Positions 26,929-34,853 of a stretch of 64,000 nucleotides of DNA are shown piece by piece. The DNA is from Arthrobacter humicola (GTDB lineage Bacteria; Actinomycetota; Actinomycetes; Actinomycetales; Micrococcaceae): positions 682,001-746,000 of the forward strand of contig NZ_JAFKON010000001.1 of NCBI RefSeq assembly GCF_022803015.1, in the 5' to 3' direction. The notes under the pieces are model-generated. The model was given only the letters and a program-made list of their open reading frames with translations. It searched no databases and had not been told where the DNA came from. Each line of letters begins with the position of its first letter. Positions within the stretch are counted from its first letter, which is position 1. A program made the translations under genes and the position numbers.

Positions 26929-27060
26929 TTGTCCGCGCCGCCCCGGTGCACAAGAATGGCAGAGGCTGGGGTCAGCAGATGAAATACAGCATCTCGTTAC
27001 AAGAATCAGCGTGTTACTAAGAGCATCGAGCGGCCCCGCAAGCGGCCGGACGGGAGAATC

Positions 27061-27792
27061 ATGATTGCCTGGGCAGACGCAGGTCTCACTGCACCTGATG
27101 GCGGGCAGGCGGTGATCCGAGTCTTTATCCTTGATGACCACGAACTTGTCAGGCGCGGGCTGCAGGAGCTTCTCGAAGGCGAGGGGTTTGCCGTCGTCGG
27201 CAGTTCCGGATCCGCGGTGGAGGCGACCCGGCGGATTCCCGCACTGCATCCTGATGTCTGTGTGCTGGACGCCCGCCTGCCGGACGGGACCGGCATCGAG
27301 GTCTGCCGGGACGTGAGGTCGGTGGACCCGTCCTTGAACTGCATCATCCTGACGAGCTTCGACGACGAACAGGCCCTGCGCGGCGCCGTCCTGGCCGGGG
27401 CAAGCGGATACGTGCTGAAGGAGATCGGCGGCACGGACCTGATCGGCGCCCTGCGGCGGGCAGCAGCGGGCGAGTCCCTCTTCGAGGAAGGCGTGGCCGC
27501 CGGCGTCGTGGACAGCCTGGTGGAGGCCGAAGAGGTCGACCCGCGCACGTCCTCCCTCACGCCCCAGGAACGCAAGGTCCTGGAGCTGGTGGGCGGCGGA
27601 CTGACCAACCGGCAGATTGCCGCCGAAATGTTCCTGGCGGAAAAGACCGTCAAGAACTATGTGTCGTCCCTGCTGGCCAAGCTTGGATTCGAACGCCGCA
27701 CGCAGGCCGCCGTCTTCATCGCCAGCCCGGCATTTCCGGCGGCCGCCGTCGGGAGAACCGGCGAAGTAATCCGGCCCCGCAGCGTCGGGTAG
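27061..27792 (+). CDS. DevR/NarL-family response regulator
   Basis: A 243-residue two-component regulator. The receiver has acidic DDHE near residue 25, phospho-acceptor D70 in CVLDARLPDGTG, and a Lys in GYVLKEIGG. The C-terminal LuxR/NarL HTH (about 180-240) reads LTPQERKVLELVGGGLTNRQIAAEMFLAEKTVKNYVS-type residues. GGGAG lies five bases before ATG 27061, so I keep this start; GTG 27112 is an alternative closer to the domain. It is followed by a convergent GAF-domain kinase gene. The pair resembles mycobacterial DevR/DevS (DosR/DosS). Confidence 0.88.
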   Translation: MIAWADAGLTAPDGGQAVIRVFILDDHELVRRGLQELLEGEGFAVVGSSGSAVEATRRIPALHPDVCVLDARLPDGTGIEVCRDVRSVDPSLNCIILTSFDDEQALRGAVLAGASGYVLKEIGGTDLIGALRRAAAGESLFEEGVAAGVVDSLVEAEEVDPRTSSLTPQERKVLELVGGGLTNRQIAAEMFLAEKTVKNYVSSLLAKLGFERRTQAAVFIASPAFPAAAVGRTGEVIRPRSVG

Positions 27793-27825
27793 GCTCCGCG
27801 GAAACCGGACCTTCGGGCGTGCTGG

Positions 27826-29526
27826 CTAAAGCGGCACCGACCATTCCAGGCTGGTACCGGAGTCGGGCGCGCTCGTGATGGTGCATTCGCCGTCGAGCAT
27901 GCGCGCCCGGTCCTCGAGGTTGCTTAGCCCGTTGCGTTTTGAGGGTTGGGCGAATCCGGCGCCGTTGTCGCTGATCACCACCGTCACCCGGCCCCTGACG
28001 ACCGCAACCGAGACCGAGATTGTATCCGCCCCGGAGTGCCGGATGGCGTTGCTGAGCCCCTCGGAAACCACGGCCACGACATTGTCGGCCTTGTCAGGTG
28101 TCACGGCATCCACGGGTCCCGTAATGGTCAGGCGCGGCGGGAACGGCATGGACTTCGACGAACTGCGCGTGACACGACGGATCCGGCCGCTCAGCAGTTC
28201 GATCTCGCCTGTGTTGCTCTTGAGCGAGTAGATGGTGTCGCGCAGACTGCGGATCGCCTCGTCGAGTTCGCCGGTGATGTTGCGGATGCGCTCCAGCGCC
28301 AGATCCTCCTTGGTGAAACGGGTCAGGCTCTGCACGCTCAGCCCGGCGGCGAACAGCCGTTGAATGACGAGGTCATGCAGGTCCCGGGCGATCCTGTCGC
28401 GGTCGGTGAAGACCAGAAGCTCCTCGCGCAGCCGGTGCACCCGGGCCAGTTCCAAGGCGAGGGCCACGTGGGAGCCGAAGACGGCCCCCATTTCGATGTC
28501 GGTCCGGGCGTAGCGCACCGACTCCTTGTCCCGTGCCAGCAGCAGGAGGCCATGGTGGGCACCCTGGGTACTCAGCGCCACTGCCAGCAGCGGGCCGGTG
28601 ACTGCGCCGTCGACCTCCCCCAACACTTCGCATGCGTCGTCGAACAGCACCGGCTCGCCGCCTTCGAGGACACCTTCCAGGAGCTCTGAGTCCAGATGCA
28701 GTGACCGCCCCGAAAACGCGGTGCCACGCTCACCGGCAACGCCGATCACCACGTGGGCCACGCCATTGGCGGCGGGTGCCACCAGCAGGGCGAGTGAGGA
28801 CGCTGACTCCTGGAGCGCCCGGCCGGCTATCGGGTCCAGGCCGCCCGAGGTGTAGTCGCGGTCCGTGCTCAGCATCAGCCCGGAGACGTCCATGCAGGCC
28901 TCCAGCCAGCGTGCCCGGCGGCGGGCGTCGTCGTAGAGCCGGGCATTTTCGATGGCGACGCCGGCCGCCGCCGCCAAGGCGACGGCCAGGGCCTCGTCTT
29001 CGGCGGAAAAGTCCTCCCCGCCTTCTTTTTCCGTGAGGTAGAGGTTGCCGAACACCACGTCCCGGACGCGGACCGGGACACCCAGGAAGGACTGCATGGG
29101 AGGGTGGTGCGCGGGGAATCCGTAGGCCTCGGGGTGCTTGCTCAGTTCATGCAGCCGGAGCGGCAACGGGTCCGTAATAAGGAGGCCAAGGACTCCGTGG
29201 CCGGTCGGCAGCGGACCGATTTGCCGTGCCAGATTGCCATCGATGCCCACAGTGATGAAGTGGCTTAACGCGTGGTCATCACCGATGACGCCAAGGGCGC
29301 CGAACCGGGCATGCAACAACCGGCACGCTGATTCGACCACGCGCTCCAGGACAGCATCCAGGCTCAGGTCCTCGGCCAGGGCGACGACGGCTTCCAGCAG
29401 GCCGGCCATGCGTTCCTTGGATTGAAGCAGCTCTTCCGCCCGTGCGCCGAACCCCTTCAGTAGCTCCTCAACTACGGGATTTGGCTCGGACACGGTATGG
29501 CCTGAGCCCTCACCCGTTGAATGCAT
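27826..29526 (-). CDS. DevS/DosT-like GAF sensor histidine kinase
   Basis: A 566-residue cytoplasmic sensor kinase with two GAF-like regions (about 55-200 and 220-375), a HisKA_3 domain with ARDLHDLVIQRLF (phospho-His near 390) and a HATPase with SNAIRHSGAD and SDNGAGF. The first GAF contains FPAHHPPMQSFLGVPVRVRD (HH at 140-141), the segment that carries the haem-ligating His in mycobacterial DosS/DosT. It would therefore sense O2, CO or NO and phosphorylate the regulator encoded convergently 34 bp away. No membrane helices seen. Confidence 0.9.
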   Translation of the reverse strand: MHSTGEGSGHTVSEPNPVVEELLKGFGARAEELLQSKERMAGLLEAVVALAEDLSLDAVLERVVESACRLLHARFGALGVIGDDHALSHFITVGIDGNLARQIGPLPTGHGVLGLLITDPLPLRLHELSKHPEAYGFPAHHPPMQSFLGVPVRVRDVVFGNLYLTEKEGGEDFSAEDEALAVALAAAAGVAIENARLYDDARRRARWLEACMDVSGLMLSTDRDYTSGGLDPIAGRALQESASSLALLVAPAANGVAHVVIGVAGERGTAFSGRSLHLDSELLEGVLEGGEPVLFDDACEVLGEVDGAVTGPLLAVALSTQGAHHGLLLLARDKESVRYARTDIEMGAVFGSHVALALELARVHRLREELLVFTDRDRIARDLHDLVIQRLFAAGLSVQSLTRFTKEDLALERIRNITGELDEAIRSLRDTIYSLKSNTGEIELLSGRIRRVTRSSSKSMPFPPRLTITGPVDAVTPDKADNVVAVVSEGLSNAIRHSGADTISVSVAVVRGRVTVVISDNGAGFAQPSKRNGLSNLEDRARMLDGECTITSAPDSGTSLEWSVPL

Positions 29527-29634
29527 GTCATTGCCCCCAGTTCGCTCCGGCCAATGTAGACGCTGACGGCCCTCTGCCAGAATAGCGCGAACGACTCAGG
29601 AAAGCCTCAGAATTCGGAGATTAACCCGGCGGCT

Positions 29635-29648
29635 GGGTCCATTTGCCC
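29635..29648 (+). promoter_or_regulatory. DosR-like box D
   Basis: GGGTCCATTTGCCC followed by TAG, in the divergent space between the kinase and the second PPOX gene; it ends 36 bp before the PPOX ATG. Confidence 0.5.
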
Positions 29649-29684
29649 TAGCCGCCGTCAGCCCGGCCGCGTACGCTCGCCGGC

Positions 29685-30182
29685 ATGAGCACTGAATCGA
29701 GCCCGGGCCGTCACGAGCCGAAGGACCAGACCCACGCTGTCGAAGACCTCGACCACCACGAATGCTGGCGGCTGTTGCGCAGCGTCTCCGTCGGCAGGCT
29801 GGCGGTCTGGGTGGACGACCACCCCGATATCTTCCCGATCAACTACAAAGTGGACCACGGCACGCTGGTGTTCCGGACAGCGGAGGGCACCAAGCTGCAG
29901 GCGGCCACCGGCGGCACGCCTGTGGCGCTGGAGGCCGACGGCATCAACGCGGACACCGGAGTCGCGTGGAGCGTCGTCATCAAGGGCCAGGCCGCGCCGG
30001 TGCAGAACCCCCAGGAAGTCATGGACACCGTGGGTCTGTTGCTGTTCCCGTGGCAGGCCGGAAAGAAGGAACATTTCGTCCGGATTACGCCGGAGACCGT
30101 CACGGGCCGGCGGTTCAAGGTGGTGCCGCCCCAGACCTGGTGGACGCCGTTGGACGACGCCACGCGCTCCGGTCTCGAATAA
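29685..30182 (+). CDS. Pyridoxamine 5'-phosphate oxidase family protein (copy 2)
   Basis: A 165-residue split-barrel protein, paralogous to the one at 25819. Shared blocks are HxECWRLL, VGRLAVWVDDHPDIFPINY, FRTAEGTKL and TGRRFKV. The N-terminal 20 residues are Ser/Glu/His-rich. A DosR-like box lies 36 bp upstream, nearly the same distance as for copy 1. Function unknown; a flavin or F420 reductase role is inferred only from the fold. It is the last plus-strand gene before the transglutaminase operon. Confidence 0.8.
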   Translation: MSTESSPGRHEPKDQTHAVEDLDHHECWRLLRSVSVGRLAVWVDDHPDIFPINYKVDHGTLVFRTAEGTKLQAATGGTPVALEADGINADTGVAWSVVIKGQAAPVQNPQEVMDTVGLLLFPWQAGKKEHFVRITPETVTGRRFKVVPPQTWWTPLDDATRSGLE

Positions 30183-30207
30183 CCCGCGCCCCTCAAAAAA
30201 ACACCTC

Positions 30208-30266
30208 TTGCGCTTTCAGATCGGGCTGCCCTGAGGGCTTTAGGGCAGCCCGATCTGACAGCGCAA
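30208..30266. terminator. Long bidirectional terminator hairpin
   Basis: A 25-bp stem (30208-30232 with 30242-30266) has a single mismatch and a 9-nt loop. A run of seven A residues (30195-30201) lies to the left, so it forms a U-tract for the minus-strand gene. Confidence 0.85.
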
Positions 30267-30285
30267 CGTGGGGCGCAGCGTGCGG

Positions 30286-31137
30286 TCAGGCGACGCGCGT
30301 GATCTCCACGCTGACGCTGAGGGCCGATCCCCCGCCGCCGGACAGGATGCCCTTGAGCGGCGGCACGTCGCGGTAGTCGCGGCCCCGGGCCACGGTGACG
30401 TGGAAGTCCCCCGCGGGTTTGTGGTTGGTCGGGTCCCAGCTGCGCCATTCGCCGTCCCACCACTCGAGCCACGCATGCGACTGGCCGGCGACCGTCTCGC
30501 CGAGCTCCGCCGTCGAACGCGGGTGAAGGTAACCGGACACGTAGCGGGCCGGGATACCGCAGCTGCGCAGTGACCCGATGGCGAGGTGTGCCAGGTCCTG
30601 GCAGACGCCCTGCCGCTGGTTCCAGGCCTGTTCGGCGTTGGTGGTGACGCCGGTGGAGCCCTTCATGTAGGTCATTTCACCGCGCATCCAGGCAAAGACC
30701 GCCATGGCGGCCTCGTGCGGCGATTTCCCCTCGACGACGCCGGGAATGATGGCGAGCACCTCGGAGCCGGGACCTGTGAGCTGGGACTGGGGAATCCAGT
30801 CGCTGAACTGGTCTAGGCGTTCCGGTGCGGCCAGGACGTCCCAGCCGACGATGTCGGCCTCGGTTGCGATCTTCTCGACCCGGTGCACCTCGACGGTGGT
30901 GGTGGACAGCACCTCGAGGTGCTCGTGCGGCATCTGCATGTCGAAGGCGGTCACCCGGGTGCCCCAGTAGTCGCGGTAGCTGCTCAGGGCCGCCTGCGAG
31001 GGGGAAACCTTCATGGAGGATTCCAGTACCACCTGCTGCGGGTCCGTCAGCGGGGTCATCCGGGCCTCGTTGTAGGACAGGGTGACGCGTTTGTTGTACT
31101 TGTAGGCCGTCTTGTGGACGATGTTCAGCCGGGTCAT
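30286..31137 (-). CDS. Transglutaminase-like protein of the alpha-E/ATP-grasp cassette
   Basis: A 283-residue transglutaminase/protease-fold protein. The catalytic triad is visible as Cys in GVCQDLAHLAIGSLRS, His in QSHAWLEWW and Asp in SWDPTN. An N-terminal beta-sandwich-like domain (1-140) precedes it. In this conserved cassette the protein is thought to process or crosslink a peptide product made by the ATP-grasp partner; the substrate is unknown. Its ATG overlaps the stop of the alpha-E gene by four bases. Confidence 0.85.
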   Translation of the reverse strand: MTRLNIVHKTAYKYNKRVTLSYNEARMTPLTDPQQVVLESSMKVSPSQAALSSYRDYWGTRVTAFDMQMPHEHLEVLSTTTVEVHRVEKIATEADIVGWDVLAAPERLDQFSDWIPQSQLTGPGSEVLAIIPGVVEGKSPHEAAMAVFAWMRGEMTYMKGSTGVTTNAEQAWNQRQGVCQDLAHLAIGSLRSCGIPARYVSGYLHPRSTAELGETVAGQSHAWLEWWDGEWRSWDPTNHKPAGDFHVTVARGRDYRDVPPLKGILSGGGGSALSVSVEITRVA

Positions 31138-32060
31138 GAAACTTCTCCCACCCAGGCCAGTTCGTCTGCCTGATTGAAGTACTTACGGGAAATGGCGTCC
31201 GAGGCCTGCGACACGGCCTTTTGCACACGCTCCATGTGCTCCGGCAGCTCCGACATGAGGTCATCGGTGCGGTGGAACTCCAGGAAGGTGCGGGCCTGCC
31301 CGACGATCCGGCGGGCGTCGTTGATGAAGCCGACGCGCTGGGCCGAGGGGTCGAGCTTCGCCAGGCACTCGTCGGCGTCGCGCAGCGCGTAGACGATGGA
31401 CCGCGGGAACAGCCGGTCCAGCAGCAGGAATTCGGCCGCGTGCTGGTCCCCGAACGCCGCCCGGCGGGTCCGCAGGAAGGATTCGTAGGCCCCGGCGCAG
31501 CGGAGCATGTTCACCCAGGACATGCCGGCCGAGAGGACATCGCGGGTGGACAGCATGCGCGCGGTCATGTCCGCACGCTCCAGCGACCGGCCCAGGACCA
31601 GGAACTGCCAGCTCTCGTCGTGGCTGACGGTGGTGTCGGCGAGGCCGCTGACCATGGCGGTGCGCTCCAGGACCCAGTTGCAGAACCGGTAGGTGCCCAC
31701 CACGTCCTTGCGGTGCTGGTTGAGCCCGTAGTAGGTCGTGTTGAGGCTTTCCCAGAGCCCGGAGGAGACGGTCTCGCGGGCGCGGCGGGCGTTTTCCCGG
31801 GCGGCTCCGAGGGAACCGGCAATGGAGGTGGCACTCTGCTTGTCGTAGGCGAGGGCGTTGAGCAGTTCGGGCAGGCCGAAATCGTCACTTTGCGCGCGGG
31901 CACCCATGACGGCGAGGAGTTCCTGCGCCACGCTGCGCTGTTCCTCCATGGGCAGATGGTTGAGCCGTTCGAGGTGGACGTCGAGGATCCGGGCGGTGCC
32001 GTCGGCCCGTTCCACGTAGCGGCCGATCCAAAACAGTGACTCGGCAATACGGCTAAGCAT
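31134..32060 (-). CDS. Alpha-E domain protein
   Basis: A 308-residue all-helical protein of the alpha-E (DUF403) family. It begins MLSRIAESLFWIGRYVERADGTARIL, the characteristic family N-terminus, and holds a Glu/Arg-rich helical core throughout. The family is nearly always encoded with a circularly permuted ATP-grasp and a transglutaminase-like protein, as here, and its biochemical role is unknown. It overlaps its upstream neighbour by eight bases and its downstream neighbour by four, so the three are a tight operon. Confidence 0.9.
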   Translation of the reverse strand: MLSRIAESLFWIGRYVERADGTARILDVHLERLNHLPMEEQRSVAQELLAVMGARAQSDDFGLPELLNALAYDKQSATSIAGSLGAARENARRARETVSSGLWESLNTTYYGLNQHRKDVVGTYRFCNWVLERTAMVSGLADTTVSHDESWQFLVLGRSLERADMTARMLSTRDVLSAGMSWVNMLRCAGAYESFLRTRRAAFGDQHAAEFLLLDRLFPRSIVYALRDADECLAKLDPSAQRVGFINDARRIVGQARTFLEFHRTDDLMSELPEHMERVQKAVSQASDAISRKYFNQADELAWVGEVS

Positions 32061-33651
32061 TCGCGGTTACCTCCTGCGCGTCAGAAATCTGCTGCTGCTG
32101 TTGCTGCTCTTTCTGGCTGTCGCGCCAGTTGCTCTCCACCGGCCAGACCGAAACCCGCTCGCGGACTGCGATGGTGGGCCGCGGGATCACTTCGACGGGG
32201 ACCTGCGGGGAGTCGGCCAGGACCCAGGTGTCCTTGGAACCGCCGCCCTGGCTGGAATTGACGATCAGCGAGCCCTCCTTGAGCGCCACACGGGTCAGTC
32301 CGCCGGGGAGAACCCAGACGTCCTCGCCGTCATTGACGGCGAAGGGGCGCAGGTCCACGTGCCGGGGGCCGAACTTGTCGCCGCTGAGCGTCGGCACCGT
32401 GGACAGCTGCAGGACTGGCTGGGCGATCCATCCGCGGGGGTCGGCGATGATCCGCTTGCGCAGGGCGTCGAGTTCGTCCCTGGACGCGTCCGGGCCGATC
32501 ACGAGGCCCTTGCCGCCCGAGCCGTCCACCGGTTTGACCACGAGCTCGTCCAGGCGGTCCAGTACGTGTTCCCGGGCCTCCTTCTCTTCGAGCCGGAAGG
32601 TGTCCACGTTGGCGATCACGGGCTCTTCGTTGAGGTAGTACCGGATGAGGTCGGGCACGTAGCTGTAGACCAGCTTGTCATCGGCGACGCCGTTGCCCAC
32701 GGCGTTGGCGATCGTGACGCCGCCGGCGCGGGCGGCGTTGACCAGGCCGGGGCAGCCGAGCATGGAATCGGCACGGAACTGCAGCGGGTCCAGGAATTCG
32801 TCGTCGATGCGTTTGTAGATGACATCCACGCGCTGCTCGCCCGCCGTGGTGCGCATGTAGACCCGGTTGCCGCGGCAGATGAGGTCGCGGCCCTCGACGA
32901 GTTCGACACCCATGAGTCCGGCGAGCAGGGTGTGCTCGAAGTAGGCGCTGTTGAACACGCCGGGGGTCAGGACCACCACGGTGGGATCGTCGACGCCGGA
33001 GGGTGCCGTCTTCCGCAGGGCGGACAGGAGCCGGCGGGGGTACTCCTCGACCGGACGGATGAGCTGCTGGCCGAAAGCCTCCGGCAGGCCCTTGGCCATG
33101 GCCCGGCGGTTCTCGAGGACGTAGCTGACGCCCGAGGGCACGCGCACGTTGTCCTCCAGGACCCGGAACGTGCCCTCGGCGTCGCGGACGACGTCGATTC
33201 CGGAAATGTGGACCCGGACGCCGCCGGCCGGCTCAAAGCCGTGCACCTGGCGGTGGAAGTGCGCGCTCGTCGTGACGAGCTGGCGCGGGATGACGCCGTC
33301 GGAGACCACGGTCATCTTGTCGTAGACGTCATTGAGGAAGGCTTCAAGGGCGCGGACGCGCTGGGCCACACCGCGTTCCAGGACGCTCCACTCATCGGCG
33401 GGGATCACGCGGGGGACGATGTCCAGGGGGAAGGGCCGTTCCTCACCCGCGAAGTCGAAGGTCACGCCGCGGTCCAGGAAGGTCCGGGCCATGGAATCGG
33501 CGCGGGCGCTGACGTCAGCCAACGAGAGTTCGCGCAGGGCCAGGGCCACCTGCCCGTAGGATCTCCGGGCCTGCTGGCCGGGGGCAAACATCTCGTCGTA
33601 GGCGCCGGTGCGGCCGGCGGCCTCGGAGTATTCCTGGAATAGGTCAGACAT
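32053..33651 (-). CDS. Circularly permuted type 2 ATP-grasp protein
   Basis: A 532-residue ATP-grasp protein (ATP-grasp CP2, DUF404/407 region). Signs: an N-terminal DEMFAPGQQARRSY block, GVFNSAYFEHTLLA and a later LVVKPVDGSGGKGLVIGPDA loop that matches the ATP-binding segment. The family is predicted to form amide bonds in peptide-like products. Start ATG 33651; the frame remains open upstream to 33687. The C-terminus has a Q6 run encoded mainly by CAG (32089-32106). It is the first gene of the three-gene operon. Confidence 0.87.
   Translation of the reverse strand: MSDLFQEYSEAAGRTGAYDEMFAPGQQARRSYGQVALALRELSLADVSARADSMARTFLDRGVTFDFAGEERPFPLDIVPRVIPADEWSVLERGVAQRVRALEAFLNDVYDKMTVVSDGVIPRQLVTTSAHFHRQVHGFEPAGGVRVHISGIDVVRDAEGTFRVLEDNVRVPSGVSYVLENRRAMAKGLPEAFGQQLIRPVEEYPRRLLSALRKTAPSGVDDPTVVVLTPGVFNSAYFEHTLLAGLMGVELVEGRDLICRGNRVYMRTTAGEQRVDVIYKRIDDEFLDPLQFRADSMLGCPGLVNAARAGGVTIANAVGNGVADDKLVYSYVPDLIRYYLNEEPVIANVDTFRLEEKEAREHVLDRLDELVVKPVDGSGGKGLVIGPDASRDELDALRKRIIADPRGWIAQPVLQLSTVPTLSGDKFGPRHVDLRPFAVNDGEDVWVLPGGLTRVALKEGSLIVNSSQGGGSKDTWVLADSPQVPVEVIPRPTIAVRERVSVWPVESNWRDSQKEQQQQQQISDAQEVTANA
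32089..32106 (-). repeat. Polyglutamine codon run
   Basis: Six consecutive Gln codons (five CAG, one CAA) near the end of the ATP-grasp gene. The short repeat could vary by slippage. Confidence 0.9.
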
Positions 33652-33793
33652 GGTCACTAGCCAACCACTTTTTTGTTCTGAAATCATTTCGGCGGCCCGC
33701 GGCGCGGCGCTCAGTGCTGGCCGCGCAGTCCGGGCCGCCTGCCGGGACGGCTGCGGTTACGGCTTTTCCGGCCGGGTACGGCAATGTAGGGGC

Positions 33794-34819
33794 GTGCCCC
33801 TGAAGAGATCCGCCACCGCCTCAGCCCTGAGAGAGGCCGCGCCAGGCCTGGCCGGCGCCGCGGCGGCCGTCGCCGTCGCCGTCGCCGCCCACCTGCTCCT
33901 TCCCGCGCTGCCGGCGATGACAATGGCCGTGCTCCTCGGGCTGCTGGCGGCCAACCTGCCGGGCGTGTCTGGCTGGACCGCCGGGCCGGCGCGGCCCGGG
34001 CTGGACTTCGCCGGCAAGCACCTCATGCGGGCCGGGATCGTGCTGCTGGGCCTGAAAGTCAGCCTCGGCGATGTCCTGGGCCTGGGCTGGGCCGCGCTGC
34101 TGCTCGTGACCGCCGTGGTGCTGGCCGCTTTCGCCGGGACGTACGGGATCAGCAGGCTCTTCCGGCTGCCGCCCCGCGTGGCGCTGCTGGTGGCCACGGG
34201 ATTCGCCATCTGCGGGGCGTCAGCGATCGGGGCGATGGCCGCCGTGCGCAGAATCCGGCAGGAGGAAACCGTGCTGCCGGTGGCGCTCGTGACCTTGTGC
34301 GGCACGCTGGCGATCGGTGTGCTGCCGTTGCTCGCGCGGCCGCTGGGCCTGGGTCCGGAGATCTTCGGGGCGTGGACCGGCGCCTCCGTGCACGACGTCG
34401 GGCAGGTGGTCGCCACCGCCCAGACCGCCGGTACCGCGGCGCTGGCCGTCGCCGTCGTCGTCAAACTCACCCGGGTGATCCTGCTGGCGCCGATGGTCGC
34501 CGCCGCGGGCTTCCATCACCGGCTGGGCACCGCAGCCGACGGCGCCAAGCGCCCCCCGGTGGTCCCGCTGTTCGTCATCGGATTCGTGGCCCTGGCGGGC
34601 CTGCGCACCACCGGGTGGCTCTCCCCCGCGGCCCTGGACGCGGCCGCCACCGTCCAGGACCTGCTGCTCGGCATGGCGCTCTTCGGGCTGGGCTCCGCCG
34701 TCCGGGTGGGCCAGCTGCTGCACACCGGCGCACGCGCGCTGCTGGCCGCGCTGGCGTCCTGGCTGCTGATCGCCCTGCTCGGGCTGGCGGCCGCCTTCCT
34801 GATGTTCCCGCCGGCGTGA
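33794..34819 (+). CDS. YeiH-family putative sulfate exporter
   Basis: A 341-residue membrane protein with about ten hydrophobic segments of the YeiH/UPF0324 family. Typical stretches are KHLMRAGIVLLGLKVSLGDV and VATGFAICGASAIGAMAAVRRIRQEETVLP. The start is taken as GTG 33794 (VPLKRSAT); the frame is open further upstream but lacks a better start. Transport of sulfate or sulfonate-like anions is a family inference. It is divergent from the ATP-grasp operon. Confidence 0.8.
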   Translation: MPLKRSATASALREAAPGLAGAAAAVAVAVAAHLLLPALPAMTMAVLLGLLAANLPGVSGWTAGPARPGLDFAGKHLMRAGIVLLGLKVSLGDVLGLGWAALLLVTAVVLAAFAGTYGISRLFRLPPRVALLVATGFAICGASAIGAMAAVRRIRQEETVLPVALVTLCGTLAIGVLPLLARPLGLGPEIFGAWTGASVHDVGQVVATAQTAGTAALAVAVVVKLTRVILLAPMVAAAGFHHRLGTAADGAKRPPVVPLFVIGFVALAGLRTTGWLSPAALDAAATVQDLLLGMALFGLGSAVRVGQLLHTGARALLAALASWLLIALLGLAAAFLMFPPA

Positions 34820-34853
34820 CCGGGCACACACGCTCCCGTGATTAGATAGCGGG

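Noticed and set aside
32101..33642. Long plus-strand frame opposite the ATP-grasp gene
   Set aside because: No family features; the minus-strand gene has strong domain evidence and operon context.
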